From Clostridia bacterium (GTDB lineage Bacteria; Bacillota; Clostridia; Lachnospirales; Bianqueaceae): a stretch of DNA of 64,000 nt. The translations under genes and the position numbers were made by a program. Position 1 is the first letter of the stretch. Every line of letters starts with the position of its first letter. Under the pieces are notes generated by a model. The model saw nothing but the letters and a program-made list of their open reading frames with translations, searched no databases and was not told where the DNA came from. Below are positions 41,086 through 51,200 of this stretch, piece after piece. The stretch lies in assembly GCA_900764045.1 (NCBI GenBank), contig CAAFMN010000005.1, positions 35,101 to 99,100 of the forward strand, read 5' to 3'.

Positions 41086-42429
41086 TTAAAACTTAAACGG
41101 CAGCTTGCCCATCAGGCCCTTTTTCTTGCCCTTGGCCGCACCCGCGAACTGCTTCATCATCGCCTTGCCCTGTTCGAACTGCTTGAGCATAAGGTTCAGA
41201 TCCTGAATGCTGACTCCTGCGCCCCTAACAATCCTGCGCTTGCGTGAAGCGTTCAGGATGGCCGGATTGCGTCTTTCCTGAGGCGTCATGGAATAGATCA
41301 TGGCTTCCACTCTGCCCAGTGCGCTCTCATCGATATCCGTATCCTTGATCTTACCTCCAAGGCCGGGAATCATTGACAGCAGATCCTGCATCGAGCCCAT
41401 CTTCTTTACCTGCTTCATCTGCTCCAGATAATCCTCCAGGTTAAAGTCGTTGGACATCATCCGCTGCGTCATCTCCTGCGCTGCCTGCTCGTCGATCGCT
41501 TCCTGCGCTTTTTCGATGATGGAAAGGACATCGCCCATTCCTAAAATTCTGGACGCCATCCGATCCGGATAAAAAGGTTCAATATCCGTCACCTTTTCGC
41601 CCACACCTGCAAACTTGATCGGCTTGCCCGTCACAGCCCGGATGGATATTGCCGCGCCGCCTCGGGTGTCGCCGTCCAATTTGGTCAGAATCACGCCCGT
41701 AATATCCAGCGCTTCATCAAACTGTTTGGATACGTTGACTGCATCCTGGCCTGTCATGGCGTCTACCACCAGCAACAGCTCTGTCGGCTGAGTCTCTTCG
41801 CGGATCTGCTTTAACTCGTCCATCAGCTGCTCATCGATATGAAGACGGCCTGCCGTATCCAGAATCACCACGCCACAATCATTCTTTACAGCCTGCGCTA
41901 CACCGTTCCTCGCGATCTCTACCGGGCTGACATTGGTTCCCATCTCAAAGACCGGAACATCCACCTGCGCGCCTACAATCTGCAGCTGCTTTACCGCGGC
42001 CGGACGGTACACATCGCATGCTACCAGCATTGGCTTCTTGCCTTGCTTCTTAAGATATCCCGCAAGCTTGGCAGCCATCGTCGTCTTACCGGCGCCCTGC
42101 AGTCCCAGAAGCATGATCACGGTCGGCGGCTTACTGTCGTATCGGATCGTCGTATTCTCCGCGCCGCCCAGAAGAGTAATCATCTCTTCGTGAACGATCT
42201 TGATCACCTGCTGCCCCGGTGTCAGGCTTCCCATAACCTCCTGGCCCGCGGCCCGCTCCTGAACCGTTTTGACAAAGTCCTTAACAACCTTGAAGTTAAC
42301 ATCCGCTTCCAGCAGCGCAAGCTTTACTTCACGGAGTGCATCCTTGATGTCCTTCTCAGTCAGAACGCCCTTACCACGCAGCTTTTTAAATACATTCTGC
42401 AGTTTATCGCTCAAACTCTCAAACGCCAT
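41086..42429 (-). CDS. ffh: Signal recognition particle GTPase Ffh (SRP54)
   Basis: A 447-residue GTPase that targets ribosomes making membrane proteins. N domain about 1-85; G domain with GLQGAGKTTMAAKLAGYLKK, DVYRPAAVKQL, DTAGRLHID and TKLDGDTRGGAAISI; the Met-rich M domain from about 300 contains PGLGGKIKDTDIDE, the RNA-binding SILNASRKRRI-type helix (here ILNASRKRRIVRGAGVSIQD) and LMLKQFEQGKAMMKQF. It follows ylxM by about 20 bases, an arrangement general in Firmicutes. Confidence 0.97.
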   Translation of the reverse strand: MAFESLSDKLQNVFKKLRGKGVLTEKDIKDALREVKLALLEADVNFKVVKDFVKTVQERAAGQEVMGSLTPGQQVIKIVHEEMITLLGGAENTTIRYDSKPPTVIMLLGLQGAGKTTMAAKLAGYLKKQGKKPMLVACDVYRPAAVKQLQIVGAQVDVPVFEMGTNVSPVEIARNGVAQAVKNDCGVVILDTAGRLHIDEQLMDELKQIREETQPTELLLVVDAMTGQDAVNVSKQFDEALDITGVILTKLDGDTRGGAAISIRAVTGKPIKFAGVGEKVTDIEPFYPDRMASRILGMGDVLSIIEKAQEAIDEQAAQEMTQRMMSNDFNLEDYLEQMKQVKKMGSMQDLLSMIPGLGGKIKDTDIDESALGRVEAMIYSMTPQERRNPAILNASRKRRIVRGAGVSIQDLNLMLKQFEQGKAMMKQFAGAAKGKKKGLMGKLPFKF

Positions 42430-42448
42430 GGACTGCCTCCTCTCCTTA

Positions 42449-42808
42449 TTACCACGACTCTCTCAGAGCCTTGGACCGTTCCAGCACCTCTCCGAGCAGC
42501 GTGCGCACACGCTCCGGCTCCTGTGCTTCCTCCCTTGCCTGCCTGACCAGCTCCATAACTTCTTCATACTGTCTGGACTGATTATGAAACCGCTCGATCA
42601 AATGCAGCCTCTCTTCATAATCCCGCAGCTTCGCCTCACTGCGCCGGATGAGATCATGCGCCGCGGAACGGCTTGCTCCCCGCGTCTCGCTGATCTCCCC
42701 GAGGGACAGATCTTCAAAATAATACATGCGGAGGATTTCCCGTTGGCTCTCCGTAAGGAGCTCGCCATAAAAATCATACAAAAGAGCGATCTCATATACC
42801 TGCTTCAC
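42449..42808 (-). CDS. ylxM: YlxM/p13-like DNA-binding protein (UPF0122)
   Basis: A 119-residue protein resembling sigma factor region 4: ESQREILRMYYFEDLSLGEI, then SETRGASRSAAHDLIRRSEA, a helix-turn-helix. In streptococci YlxM stimulates SRP GTPase activity; here this is inferred from family and its place before ffh. The start is GTG 42808 with GGAGGAGAGA upstream. A perfect sigma-A promoter and a long 5' hairpin precede it. Confidence 0.92.
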   Translation of the reverse strand: MKQVYEIALLYDFYGELLTESQREILRMYYFEDLSLGEISETRGASRSAAHDLIRRSEAKLRDYEERLHLIERFHNQSRQYEEVMELVRQAREEAQEPERVRTLLGEVLERSKALRESW

Positions 42809-42825
42809 ACTCTCTCCTCCGTTTC

Positions 42826-42855
42826 CTGCTGTAAAGTATTTTTACTCTACAGCAG
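42826..42855. repeat. 13-bp hairpin at the extreme 5' end of the ylxM-ffh transcript
   Basis: CTGCTGTA-G-AGTA, loop AAAA, TACT-T-TACAGCAG (minus strand), paired throughout apart from one G-T wobble. It begins only a few bases after the -10 element, as expected of a 5'-end stabilising stem. Confidence 0.75.
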
Positions 42856-42858
42856 ATA

Positions 42859-42887
42859 ATTATACAGTACACCCCAGCACTTGTCAA
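42859..42887 (-). promoter_or_regulatory. perfect sigma-A promoter of the ylxM-ffh-rpsP cluster
   Basis: Minus-strand TTGACA (42882..42887), 17-base spacer, TATAAT (42859..42864): full consensus and optimal spacing. Confidence 0.92.
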
Positions 42888-42914
42888 GCACTTTTTGTTT
42901 TCTTTTCAAAAAAA

Positions 42915-44864
42915 TCACAGACTCAGCCTTCCTTCCACTCCCCGGAAGGACACGGTATATCTCTCTTCATTCCGGAGACGGATCTCTACCGGGCTGAAGC
43001 TATCCGATGCCATCCGAATCTCCCGGATCGGAAACAACTCCTCCTTGGTCCAGATTTCCCCTGCGCCCTTGCACTGTGTCAGACTGATCATCGTATATCC
43101 GTCTTCCGGACTATGCACCCCGTAAGGCAGCAGACTCCTGCCCCCAAGAGGGCTGGTATCTATGCGTTCTTCCATCCGGAGTTCGGAAAAGCCGTTATAC
43201 ACTGTCATCGCAGCGGACCCTTCCGGCCCTTCTGCTACAACCGCCCGCGCCCCTTCCTCACAATAGAAATGGACCTGCACTTTCTCTCCCGGGACGCTCC
43301 AGCCCCCCAGAGTCGCCTTCTCCTGCTCTTTGATACGGTCTACCCGCAGCAGTCCGTATTGTACCGGCATGTCCGCGAAATCTATGCAGTTGCTGGATTT
43401 CATACTGTATTCAAAATCAAAATATCCGCGGCGATAGAGGACCCCATCCCTGACTCCCGCATAATACAAGAGATTCGCATGTTTATGTCCATCCAATACA
43501 TACATCTGCGATTCCTGTCCCTGTCCGAGCCATGCGTCCCACGGGTACTGTGTACTGTAGGCCAGCCTTCCATACCCCATCAAGCCTTCGCCATCCGAGG
43601 CCTTTTTCAAGAGCTTCGCCGAACGCAGTTCCATAATTCCGTTTGCGCTATACCGGACCGTCACTATCCCAGGGCCATCAGCAACGCACTGCGCATTGCC
43701 CTCCTCCGGCCAGCTTTCCTTCTCCGTTTCCTGCCAGAAGGGATGCTCCTCCGGAAGTGCCAGACACAACATCGCCTTGGCCAGCCAGAAGGGACTTTCA
43801 GCGCAGGAATACTCCTGCACCATGGGCAGAAACGGGCCATAAAATCCCATGCAGGGAACACCATCCTGAAAAACATCTTCTCTTGTAATAAACTGCAAAA
43901 GCGCGCCGGAGCAAAGCCTTCGCGCAAGTCCCGGCTCAATAGCGCTCCTTTTCAGCAAAAACTGTGCGCTGAGGCAGGAGACCGCCGCATGTCTGTAGAT
44001 ATTGCTTCTCCCCCACATGAGGATTCGTCCCTGTCGATCAAACATGGACGTGTACTGCTCCATCAGCTCCATCGCGTTTTCTTCATAGATCGCCGCCAGT
44101 TCCGGCATCTTATCGTAGCCATACCAGAGATTCCAGATGGGTAGATAGGTCTGAAAGGCCCACGCACTGTAATAATCAAAGCAATGTGCGTCACGATACC
44201 ATCCGTCTCCAGCATAATAGGACGCGATTACATGCGCGTGCTTCTCCATCACTTCCGTATCGATCACATATCCTGCCCGATCCAGGAAGGCCAGTACCAG
44301 CATGTTAAACATCCGCCAGTTATGCGGTTCTGTATCTCCGTAAGCAAATCCGGCAAGATACTCCGCGATCCGATCCCGTTCTTCCTGGGTATAGGTCCGC
44401 CAGATCTCCCCTTCACACATCCACAGTCCGATCACCAGCGCCGCACATTCAACCGTATGCTGAAATGTTCCTTCTTTTTGCATATCCCGCAGTTCCTGAT
44501 AGGACAACAGGTACTGTTCGCTCCCCGGTGTGCAGGACATGAGGATCTGGTGCTTATAATACTCCCGAAGCGGCAAACCGTTGAGCCGTGCCTCCGGTTC
44601 CTCATGGATCAGCGGCGCCGCCAGAAGAAGCGTCCGCGCCAGCCCTTCAAAACGCTCCGCCTGTACCTTCCACTTGGGAGTCTTGGCATTGGGATAGGTT
44701 TTGTTCCATTCGTGGCGCTTAACCAGCACCGGGGACTCCATATCCGGAATGTACTGAAAGACGCCCCGCAGATAAAATCGGCAGGCGTCTATCCAATGTC
44801 TGCGCGTCATGCCTGTATATGGACTCTTACCGTAATCCGGCCATTCTACCGTATATGCCGCCAT
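42915..44864 (-). CDS. DUF2264 family protein, putative glycan-related (alpha/alpha) barrel
   Basis: A 649-residue cytosolic protein with no signal peptide. The N-terminal two-thirds carry the DUF2264 pattern (TRRHWIDACRFYLRGVFQYI, FEGLARTLLLAAPLIHEEP, YAGDGWYRDAHCFDYYSAWA, RQGRILMWGRSNIYRHAAVS), helix-rich as in (alpha/alpha)6 glycosidases and lyases; the C-terminal part is beta-rich. The family has no settled activity that I know. The gene starts 4 bases after an FGGY kinase gene and ends the amidohydrolase-kinase-DUF2264 operon. The last part abuts the ylxM promoter; no clear terminator was found between. Confidence 0.85.
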   Translation of the reverse strand: MAAYTVEWPDYGKSPYTGMTRRHWIDACRFYLRGVFQYIPDMESPVLVKRHEWNKTYPNAKTPKWKVQAERFEGLARTLLLAAPLIHEEPEARLNGLPLREYYKHQILMSCTPGSEQYLLSYQELRDMQKEGTFQHTVECAALVIGLWMCEGEIWRTYTQEERDRIAEYLAGFAYGDTEPHNWRMFNMLVLAFLDRAGYVIDTEVMEKHAHVIASYYAGDGWYRDAHCFDYYSAWAFQTYLPIWNLWYGYDKMPELAAIYEENAMELMEQYTSMFDRQGRILMWGRSNIYRHAAVSCLSAQFLLKRSAIEPGLARRLCSGALLQFITREDVFQDGVPCMGFYGPFLPMVQEYSCAESPFWLAKAMLCLALPEEHPFWQETEKESWPEEGNAQCVADGPGIVTVRYSANGIMELRSAKLLKKASDGEGLMGYGRLAYSTQYPWDAWLGQGQESQMYVLDGHKHANLLYYAGVRDGVLYRRGYFDFEYSMKSSNCIDFADMPVQYGLLRVDRIKEQEKATLGGWSVPGEKVQVHFYCEEGARAVVAEGPEGSAAMTVYNGFSELRMEERIDTSPLGGRSLLPYGVHSPEDGYTMISLTQCKGAGEIWTKEELFPIREIRMASDSFSPVEIRLRNEERYTVSFRGVEGRLSL

Positions 44865-44868
44865 TGTC

Positions 44869-46380
44869 TTATCCTCTCTGTGTATTGAAATGGATCCGTT
44901 TCTCCAGATCCTTCTGATACGCGTCGTACAATGTATTATAAAGTGCCGTATTCTGGGGATTCGGCAAAAATGTCTTTTCGATCTTGGTCATACTTTGTAC
45001 CGCAGATGTATAATCTTTATGTACTCCCAACGCAGTATATCCTACGATCGCCGCGCCGAGCGATGTGGTGTCGGCCGTCTCCATACGAACCGCCGGCCGG
45101 CCGAACATATCGGCCGTGAGCTGACAGATCGTATCGCTGCTGGATCCTCCTCCGGTCACTTTCATTGTCTGCACCGGAGATTTCTTTAATGTCTCCATGC
45201 GCTCGACTGCCCAGCGAAGCGTATAGTTGATCCCTTCAATCATGGCGCGGTACAGATGCGCTTTTCCGTGATAATCCCGCAGTCCCATAATCGTTCCGCT
45301 GGAGCGCGGATACTTGGCGGATGCTCCCATATAAGGGTACATCACCAGTCCGTCGTTGCCTGCCGGCGTTTTGCGCAGATAGGTATCGAAGGTGTCCTCC
45401 GGATGCTCCTGCTCCTGCACTCCGGCATTCTCCATCTCCTTCAAAAACCATTGAATCATCCAATAGCCGCGGTACACCTGCAGTTCTGGGCTCCAGCATC
45501 CCGGCGTCGCCGCCGGAAAAGACGGAACAAACTGCTGCAGTTCATAATATTTTCGGGAAATGGTCTGCACTGTGGCCTGCGACCCAAAGGACAGGACTGC
45601 TTCCGTATCGTCCGCGCATCCCGTTCCCAGCGTTTCACAGGCTTTGTCTGGCGCCGCGGCAATCACCTGCACCCTGGCAGACAATCCTGTGTCTGCCTGT
45701 GCCGCTGCCGACAGATTGCCCATCACCGTACCGGACGGCACGAGCGGGACCCTTTTTTCCGGTTCCACCGGATAAACGTGATACTTGACATCCCGCCAGT
45801 CCGCCCATTTCTGTCTCTTGGAATCAAACGGAATGTGCCCTGCCTGATTGGAGAGAGAATCACAGAAAAAGCCCAAAAGCCAACGATGCAGATAACCGGA
45901 CAAAAGAACAAATTTGTCTGCCTTTTTCCATATCTCCGGCTCGCAATCTATGAGATAATTGGTATAGCCCACCTGCCCCGCTTCACGAATCAGCGTACCC
46001 GCACCGATCAGTGAGGCCCCGGCCAAAAGCAGCGGATTCTGCGGCCGAATCACCTGCGTTCTTCTCTGATCCAGCCAGAGAATCATCGGACGCAGCGCTT
46101 TTCCCTCGGCATCCACCACCGCCAGACAGTCCCGCATACAGGCAATACAGATTCCTTCCACCGCAGAAAAGATCTCTGGGCGTTCCTCTCTCAGCACACG
46201 GCAGATCCATATCGTAAGCTTCTTGTACTCCTCCGGATCCACCTCAGCCCAACCTGGATACGGCCTCTGATACTGCGGCATATTGGCTCTTTTCTTCCAT
46301 AGCAGCTTTCCCTGCGGATCAAATACCATGCCGCGTACACTCTGCGTACCGTAATCCAGCGACAACACATACCGTTCCAT
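44869..46380 (-). CDS. FGGY-family carbohydrate kinase
   Basis: A 503-residue sugar kinase of the xylulokinase/rhamnulokinase/gluconokinase superfamily. The phosphate-1 motif is YVLSLDYGTQSVRGMVFDPQ near the N-terminus, ILWLDQRRTQVI is typical, LSFGSQATVQTISRKY is the phosphate-2 region, and MKVTGGGSSSDTICQLTADM near 400 is the adenosine/FGGY signature area. Start ATG 46380 follows GGGGGATAATGGG. It sits between an amidohydrolase and a DUF2264 protein, near GH106- and GH78-like genes, so a ketose or sugar acid from plant glycans (for instance rhamnulose) is a possible substrate; this is inference. Confidence 0.88.
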   Translation of the reverse strand: MERYVLSLDYGTQSVRGMVFDPQGKLLWKKRANMPQYQRPYPGWAEVDPEEYKKLTIWICRVLREERPEIFSAVEGICIACMRDCLAVVDAEGKALRPMILWLDQRRTQVIRPQNPLLLAGASLIGAGTLIREAGQVGYTNYLIDCEPEIWKKADKFVLLSGYLHRWLLGFFCDSLSNQAGHIPFDSKRQKWADWRDVKYHVYPVEPEKRVPLVPSGTVMGNLSAAAQADTGLSARVQVIAAAPDKACETLGTGCADDTEAVLSFGSQATVQTISRKYYELQQFVPSFPAATPGCWSPELQVYRGYWMIQWFLKEMENAGVQEQEHPEDTFDTYLRKTPAGNDGLVMYPYMGASAKYPRSSGTIMGLRDYHGKAHLYRAMIEGINYTLRWAVERMETLKKSPVQTMKVTGGGSSSDTICQLTADMFGRPAVRMETADTTSLGAAIVGYTALGVHKDYTSAVQSMTKIEKTFLPNPQNTALYNTLYDAYQKDLEKRIHFNTQRG

Positions 46381-46384
46381 CCCA

Positions 46385-47293
46385 TTATCCCCCAAAGTAT
46401 ACCATATTGGCCGTATCGTAATAAACCTTTTCCTGCTCCGCTTCGGTAAAAAGCGGAAGCGCGTACTCTACCATATGGCGGTAGGACTGTCTTGTCAGCG
46501 TGGAGGGGATATCCGTGCCGAACATCATACGGTCCGCGCCCACAACACCTTTGGCTCGACGTACTACCTCCTGCGCCGCCGGGAAGGGATAGGCTTCTCC
46601 ACGATTCACATTGGTCGCGATTGCCGCAAAATCAAACCATACATTCGGAAGATTCAACAGCCGCAGATCGTCTTCCATCCGCGCCTCCCCGCCTTTTTGC
46701 GGAGCGAGTACATGGCAGACGACCCACTTCATATTCGGATGGCGCAAGATCGCCCGACGCAGCGCCTCCGGCTGATAGCTCTCCATCTCCACCCGGCCGA
46801 TATCCATCACGCAGACCATGTTCTTCTGTTCCGCGTATTCGTATACTTCTTCCATAATTGTGCCGTCCAGAGGCAGTGTCTCATGCGCGGCCATCAATCC
46901 GGAACCGGTGCTGACCTCCATTTTCAACACCTTGGCGCCCTGCTTGTCCACCAGATTCTCCAGAATGAGCTTCTTATTCCGGCAGAAAGGATCAAACGTC
47001 ACTGCCGCCTGAAAACGATCCGGGTACTTATGCATCGCGTCCAGCGCGTACTGATTCTGAAAGCCCAGATAATTTCCCTGCAGGATGACAGCCTTCTCTA
47101 CACCCTCGCGATCCATCAGCGCGATTACGCTCTCCGGCGTTACAGTGTACTCTCCCAGCTCCGGCGGAATCAGATTCAGAACGCTTCCGTCCGCATACAT
47201 TGCCTTACCGCCTCCGATAGCCCGAAGCTCTCCTCGGGAACCAAAACCGCAGATATATTGTACCAGATGTACATGTGCGTCAATGATCTTCAT
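46385..47293 (-). CDS. Amidohydrolase-2 family metal hydrolase
   Basis: A 302-residue TIM-barrel protein. The metal motif HxH appears at MKIIDAHVHLVQY; the barrel continues with VEKAVILQGNYLGFQNQY, FQAAVTFDPFCRNKK, MKWVVCHVLAPQKGGEA and ADRMMFGTDIPSTLTRQSYR, whose final Asp is the catalytic metal ligand. Family members include lactonases, decarboxylases and sugar-acid hydrolases. It leads the operon with the FGGY kinase and a DUF2264 protein, so a sugar lactone is a plausible substrate, not shown. Start ATG 47293 follows GGAGGTTGTGCT. Confidence 0.86.
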   Translation of the reverse strand: MKIIDAHVHLVQYICGFGSRGELRAIGGGKAMYADGSVLNLIPPELGEYTVTPESVIALMDREGVEKAVILQGNYLGFQNQYALDAMHKYPDRFQAAVTFDPFCRNKKLILENLVDKQGAKVLKMEVSTGSGLMAAHETLPLDGTIMEEVYEYAEQKNMVCVMDIGRVEMESYQPEALRRAILRHPNMKWVVCHVLAPQKGGEARMEDDLRLLNLPNVWFDFAAIATNVNRGEAYPFPAAQEVVRRAKGVVGADRMMFGTDIPSTLTRQSYRHMVEYALPLFTEAEQEKVYYDTANMVYFGG

Positions 47294-47358
47294 AGCACAA
47301 CCTCCATTATTAAAATATACGTCCCAACATCCGTCAGGATAAGATCTATATCGTATCT

Positions 47359-47387
47359 ATTATAGCATGGATCGTGCCGTGAAACAA
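47359..47387 (-). promoter_or_regulatory. sigma-A promoter of the amidohydrolase-kinase-DUF2264 operon
   Basis: Minus-strand TTGTTT (47382..47387), 17-base spacer, TATAAT (47359..47364). About 65 bases of leader. Confidence 0.68.
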
Positions 47388-47395
47388 TAGAAAAA

Positions 47396-47413
47396 CCGGA
47401 GATTTCTCTCCGG
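47396..47413 (-). terminator. Intrinsic terminator after the ssb-like gene
   Basis: CCGGAGA / TCTCCGG, 7-bp stem with a 4-base loop, followed by TTTTTC on the minus strand. Confidence 0.8.
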
Positions 47414-47419
47414 CTTATA

Positions 47420-48064
47420 TCATTCTCCCGATGCCTCCTGCAGCTTTTCCACTTCCATTTTGGATATGGAAACTTCATACGCCGTCTTGACATCCGTCTT
47501 GTCCTCGCTCAATTTCTTCTGATAATTTCTACTCTGAATCCTGCCATAGATCCGGATATTCTGTCCCACCTCCATCGTCTCCGCATACTTTGCATTGCGT
47601 CCCCAGGCAATGGCCGGAATATAATCGGATTTGTTATAGGGACGGTTCACCGCGATCAAAAGATCCGTAATCTCCCGTCCCAGCGGTGTTGTCCGATACA
47701 CGGGCTTCTTACAGATGTATCCGTCCAGAAAGATATTATTGGGATTGCGCGGGTCATCCGGTTCAGCCGGGGCCCACTCCCTCACGAAAACCGACAAGAG
47801 CAGGCGACTCCTGCCTCCGGTATGCTTATTGTAGGAGCGAAACTGTCCCTGCACCGCAATAAGCTTTCCCTCCATGGACTCGCTGATATCCATCAACCGT
47901 TCTGACACCAGCATCGGAATCATATCCGATGAATTGGACAGCCTTGCCACCTCCATCGTAAAGCTGTAAAAGCTTTCCCCGTAAATCTCGTGACTGAAGG
48001 TAAATCCGGTTCTGACTATTCCGATCAACTCCGCCACATTGTTTTTTATAATCTGTTCTGACAA
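47420..48064 (-). CDS. Tandem OB-fold single-stranded DNA-binding protein
   Basis: A 214-residue protein with two OB-fold SSB-like halves. The first (about 7-105) has NVAELIGIVRTGFTFSHEIY and GKLIAVQGQFRSYN; the second (about 115-205) has ITDLLIAVNRPYNKSDYIPA, IAWGRNAKYAETMEVGQNIR and IYGRIQSRNYQKK, which is the clearest SSB signature. Canonical SSB has one OB and an acidic C-terminal tip; here the tail ends QEASGE without the DDDIPF-type tip. The start is probably TTG 48064 behind GAAAGGAAGAAGAACA. It is a single-gene unit lying among glycan genes. Probably an accessory paralogue rather than the replication SSB. Confidence 0.82.
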   Translation of the reverse strand: MSEQIIKNNVAELIGIVRTGFTFSHEIYGESFYSFTMEVARLSNSSDMIPMLVSERLMDISESMEGKLIAVQGQFRSYNKHTGGRSRLLLSVFVREWAPAEPDDPRNPNNIFLDGYICKKPVYRTTPLGREITDLLIAVNRPYNKSDYIPAIAWGRNAKYAETMEVGQNIRIYGRIQSRNYQKKLSEDKTDVKTAYEVSISKMEVEKLQEASGE

Positions 48065-48107
48065 TGTTCTTCTTCCTTTCTTCAATTGTTTTACCAGCTC
48101 ACTCTAT

Positions 48108-48136
48108 ATTATATTACCAATATATGGTAATTAGAA
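48108..48136 (-). promoter_or_regulatory. promoter of the ssb-like gene
   Basis: Minus-strand TTCTAA (48131..48136), 17-base spacer, TATAAT (48108..48113). The -35 is weak; the spacer is entirely filled by a palindrome. Confidence 0.55.
48113..48131. promoter_or_regulatory. candidate operator palindrome in the ssb / GH106 divergent region
   Basis: ATTACCA-N5-TGGTAAT, a perfect 7-5-7 inverted repeat. It covers the spacer between the -35 and -10 of the ssb-like promoter and lies about 40 bases upstream of the -35 of the divergent glycosidase promoter. Confidence 0.6.
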
Positions 48137-48169
48137 CCCCTTTCAGAAAAAAATTTGTCCATGAATCAA

Positions 48170-48198
48170 TTGCTTTCTTTTCCCCTCTATGATATGAT
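48170..48198 (+). promoter_or_regulatory. sigma-A promoter of the GH106-like gene
   Basis: TTGCTT (48170..48175), 17-base spacer, TATGAT (48193..48198), 26 bases upstream of the start codon. Confidence 0.65.
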
Positions 48199-48224
48199 AG
48201 GTTGCATAGGAGGTGGTACTTACG

Positions 48225-51200
48225 ATGTTATATCCTAAAAATCAAGAAAACGCTTTATCCGACGAGCTTTTCCTCAATCCTACGAGCGAATACCGCGGCG
48301 CACCGTTCTGGGCATGGAATACCCGTCTGGAATCAGGTAAACTGATGCGGCAGATCGATATGATGAAAAAAATGGGCATGGGCGGTTTCCATATGCATGT
48401 GCGAACCGGCATGGACAGTCCCTATCTGGACCATGAATATATGAACTTTATCCGCGAATGCACGGAAAAAGCTAAGAAGGAGCACATGCTGGCCTGGCTG
48501 TATGATGAAGACCGCTGGCCTTCCGGTTCTGCCGGAGGTAAGGTTACGGCCGGAAAGCCGGAAAATGCCAGAAAATCTCTGCTTTTTACTGTACATCCCT
48601 ATACACCCGATCGACCGCACCGCAATACCCGGCCGGAGCCCGGCCGCGGGCAACGGAGCATGCGCCAGGATAACGGTGTTCTTCTGGCAGTCTATGATAT
48701 TCTGTTAAATGACGACGGATCTCTGCGCGCTTTCCGCCGGATTGGCGAGGATGAACCGGCGGAAGGCACCAAATGGTACGCCTATATGGAGTACGCCACT
48801 GAGGATCCCTGGTTCAACAATCAGCCCTATGTAGACACGCTGAACCCAGACGCGATTCATGATTTTATTCAGATCACGCACGAGGCGTATCTCAAGGCGG
48901 TCGGCGATGAATTCGGCCGTACCGTTCCCGCCATCTTTACCGATGAGCCCAAGTTCACCCCCAAGGGTACTCTGGCTTTTGCCAAAGAACAGCGGGATTT
49001 GTTCCTTCCCTGGACCACCCGGCTGCCGGAACTCTATGAGGCTCGGTACCATCAGGATCTCTTTGATGTCCTGCCGGAGCTCTTCTGGGAGCTTCCGGAC
49101 GGGAAACTGTCTCTTATACGCTATCGTTTCCACAATCTGGTCGCGGATCAGTTTGTCGCTTCTTACTCCGGACAGATCGGCGACTGGTGCAAAAAGCACG
49201 GAATCTATCTGACCGGACATGTCATGGGCGAGGAATCCCTGCTGCATCAGACACAAGCTGTAGGCGACGCTATGCGGATCTATCCCTCTTTCGGCATTCC
49301 CGGCATCGATATGCTGTGTGATTTTCATGAATATACGACCGCGAAACAAACGCAGTCCATCGTCCATCAGATCGGCGCGCCCGCCATGCTGTCCGAGCTC
49401 TACGGTGTAACCGGCTGGGACTATGACTTCCGCGGTTACAAGCTGCAAGGGGATTGGCAAGCTGCCTTGGGCGTGACCGTACGCGTACCGCATCTGACCT
49501 GGATGACCATGAAGGGGGAGGCCAAGCGGGACTATCCCGCTTCTATCGCATACCAGTCTCCGTGGTGGGATCAGTTCAGCGCCGTAGAGAATCATTTTGC
49601 CCGTGTCAACACGGCAATGACCCGAGGCAAAGCTGTCGTAAAGGTAGCCGTCATCCATCCGATCGAGAGCTATTGGCTCTATTGGGGACCTTCCGAACAG
49701 ACAGCAGCGCTGCGCAACCAGCTGGAGGACGGCTTCCAGAATCTGGCCCGCACCCTACTCTTCGGCAAAATCGATTTTGATTACATCTGTGAGGCCCGCC
49801 TGCCCGAACTCTGCGCAGCCGGATCCAATCCTCTGCAGGTAGGCGAGATGGCCTATGACGCTGTCATCGTTTGTCAGAACCGGACTCTGCGCTCCACCAC
49901 ATTGGAACGCCTTGCCGCTTTCCATGATCAGGGCGGCCGGCTGATCTTTGTCGGAGACGCGCCGGATTATGTAGACGCTCTGCCCAGCAGCGCCCCCCGC
50001 GCGCTCTATGACCGTTCTCTGCATGTCAGCCTGGAGTCTTCCTCTATTCTGAATGCTCTGGAGCCCTGCCGCCTGCTGGATATCCGTCATGAGGGCGGTG
50101 AGCGGGATGACCGGATTATCTACCAGTTCCGTCAGGATCAGGACTGTAGGTGGCTCTTCCTGGCCAACGGCCGGAATCCGGTATGCCCGGATGTCGACGA
50201 TGCCGGACGGATCCGAATCATTCTGAAGGGAGAATATGCCCTGACCGAGTACAATTCTCTGACCGGCGAGATTCATCCGCTTCCCGCAAGATATTCCGAC
50301 GGCAATACCATTCTGGAGCGCCAGTGGTATATCCATGAGAGCCTTCTTCTGAAGCTTGTCCCGGGCCGCTTGGAAGGCAAAAAGCCAGAACCGGCCGAAA
50401 ACGAAACGCCGGATCAGCTCTTCGGAACAGTCGAAGCTGTCCTGGAAGAACCCAATATGCTTCTTCTGGACATGGCTGAGTATTCTTTTAACGGAAGCCC
50501 CTACCAGCCGTTGGATGAACTTCTGCGTATTGACAACTACGTACGCCGCCAGCTGGACATTCCGGTACGGCGTAAAGAGGTCGTCCAGCCCTACCTGCTC
50601 GCTCCGGAGGATCCGCAGGACCGTTTAACACTGCGGTTTACGATCCCCAGTGAGATCCATACGACTCCCCTGCATCTGGGGCTGGAAGATGCGGAGCATA
50701 CCCAGGTACATCTAAACGGCGTACCCATATCCGGCGAAACGGACGGATGGTTTGTCGATGAAGACATCCGCACGCTGCCTCTGCCCGCTCTTGATATCGG
50801 TGAAAATATTCTGGAAGTCACGGTTCCTATTGGACGGCGCACCAATCTGGAAAACTTCTATCTTCTGGGCGACTTCGGCGTCCGTGTTAACGGTACTTTA
50901 AAAACCATCATCGCACCGGTACGCCGCCTCGGATTCGGGGATATCGTCTCTCAGGGTCTACCATTTTATACTGGCAATCTTCTGTATAAGTTCCAGGTTC
51001 AGACCACAAAGCCCGGACTCACGATCCGCGCGCCCCGCTACCGCGGCGGCCTGATCAAGGTCTTTGTCGACGGAGTGGACCGAGGCAATATCATCTATTC
51101 GCCATATACTCTGCACCTGCCGGAGATCGAAGCAGGCACCCATGAGGTCACGCTCCGTCTGTATGGCACCCGCTATAACGGCTTTGCGCAGCTTCACCAT

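Noticed and set aside
42888..42914. Terminator between the DUF2264 gene and ylxM.
   Set aside because: Only A/T-rich sequence with no GC stem; no support for termination there.
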